Source of the DNA: Alteromonadaceae bacterium UBA2620
GTDB lineage: Bacteria > Pseudomonadota > Gammaproteobacteria > Enterobacterales > Alteromonadaceae
Length of the DNA: 6,019 bases
NCBI GenBank assembly: GCA_002339125.1
Contig: DDJQ01000090.1
Span: forward strand, 1,546 to 7,564
Reading direction: 5' to 3'
The notes under the pieces are model-generated. The model had not been told where the DNA came from, did no database searches, and saw only the letters and a program-made list of their open reading frames with translations. This document shows positions 5,392-6,019 of this stretch, piece after piece (positions within the stretch are counted from its first letter, which is position 1; each line of letters starts with the position of its first letter). The position numbers and the translations under genes are program-made.

Positions 5392-6019
5392 TTAAAGGGG
5401 TGTTACGGCCTTTCTTAACGTGTCGGCCGGAATAATAGCGCCGGGGTGCTGAATAACCGTACCGGCCACCATGGCACCAAAACTGGCGGATTCAGTCACA
5501 TTTTTACCGGACAAACGCGCTGCCAGGTAGCCGCCGTTAAACGCATCGCCAGCGGCGGTGGTATCCACCACATTAGTTACCGTTTGCACCGGAACGATAA
5601 ACTGGCCTTGGTGATTGACAATATGCACACCTACCGCGCCGTTTTTCATTACCACTTCGCCAATGCCAAACGGGGCAAGGTGCGCGAGCACGTCATCAGC
5701 ATTGGTATGCCCATATAGTGCGAGGTGATCATCGCCACCAGGGAACGCGATATCAGCAACCTGATAACTTTTATCCATCCACTCCTGAGCTTCCTGCTGA
5801 TCACGCCACAGGCGCGGGCGGTAGTTAGGATCAAAGACAATTCGGCAGCCGCTGCTGCGTAAGGTCTTGATCAGGTCAAACAGCTTCTCGCGCTGCTCAA
5901 CATCTAAAATAGCCACCGAAATGCCCGAAAAATAAAACATCTCGATATTATCCGGGGCCTGAGTCATCACATTGAGGGTTTGTGTGGCTGCCGAGCCATC
6001 CCGCCAGTAGGCAAAGGTA
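5392..6019 (-). CDS. kdgK: 2-keto-3-deoxygluconate kinase, C-terminal 209 codons (5' part beyond the right edge)
   Basis: The PfkB/ribokinase-family enzyme phosphorylates 2-dehydro-3-deoxy-D-gluconate with ATP to KDPG, the Entner-Doudoroff intermediate, in the cytosol. About 209 of roughly 300 residues are visible; the frame stays open to the right edge, so the in-frame GTG/ATG at 5970 and 5967 are internal codons. Visible landmarks are FAYWRDGSAA at the edge (the YWR substrate-binding region), YFSGIS, FDPNYRPRLW, and the anion-hole motif DTTAAGDAFNGGYLAARL with Asp of AGD as catalytic base, which is the KdgK-type variant of DTxGAGD. The ending GAIIP and following residues are complete. KDG arises from pectin or alginate breakdown, so the gene is probably part of such a catabolic unit to the right. 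A hairpin follows the stop. The gene is on the same strand as the hydrolase but 158 bases away, so separate transcription is likely. Confidence 0.93.
   Translation of the reverse strand, partial: TFAYWRDGSAATQTLNVMTQAPDNIEMFYFSGISVAILDVEQREKLFDLIKTLRSSGCRIVFDPNYRPRLWRDQQEAQEWMDKSYQVADIAFPGGDDHLALYGHTNADDVLAHLAPFGIGEVVMKNGAVGVHIVNHQGQFIVPVQTVTNVVDTTAAGDAFNGGYLAARLSGKNVTESASFGAMVAGTVIQHPGAIIPADTLRKAVTPL

Noticed and set aside
1..6019. tRNA, rRNA, CRISPR array, insertion sequence or phage integration site
   Set aside because: No clover-leaf, rRNA-like, regularly spaced repeat, transposase or integrase signal was seen on either strand.

Overview
The window looks like chromosomal DNA of a marine-type gammaproteobacterium, most plausibly in or near the Alteromonadaceae. 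This placement rests on the GroES and GroEL sequences, the E. coli-like sigma-32 promoter in front of groES, and the gene families present. It is inference by eye; no search was run. All recognisable intact genes lie on the minus strand. The only plus-strand coding signal is a short gene remnant.

Layout from left to right: the 5' part of groL (1-225, running off the left edge); groS (259-549) with a heat-shock promoter at about 667-695; a 472-base gap (550-1021) holding the groS leader and promoter, a strong perfect hairpin (754-778) and a 49-codon plus-strand remnant (823-972) that resembles the C-terminus of an SGNH/GDSL esterase; a two-gene cassette of a TagD-like nucleotidyltransferase (1624-2073) and an SDR-family protein (1022-1627) joined by an ATGA overlap; a LytTR response regulator (2126-2842) and its LytS/YehU-type sensor kinase (2833-3864), overlapping by 10 bases; an exported alpha/beta hydrolase (3866-5233) whose stop codon lies one base before the best kinase start; a 158-base gap with a hairpin and possible regulatory repeats; and the C-terminal two thirds of 2-keto-3-deoxygluconate kinase (5392-6019, running off the right edge).

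Transcription on the minus strand goes from right to left. The hydrolase, kinase and regulator almost certainly form one translationally coupled operon. The cytidylyltransferase/SDR pair follows after only 52 bases with no visible terminator and may be read through from it. If so, a secreted esterase, a membrane sensor and a possible CDP-polyol or surface-polymer pathway would be co-expressed, hinting at an envelope-related role. groS-groL is a separate heat-shock operon. KDG kinase is the end of a sugar-acid (pectin or alginate) catabolic unit to the right.

Most of the window is conventional. The points that deserve a second look are the SDR protein with an altered nucleotide-binding glycine motif next to a nucleotidyltransferase with an HSNH instead of HxGH site, the esterase remnant next to groS, and the hydrolase-LytS-LytTR arrangement.
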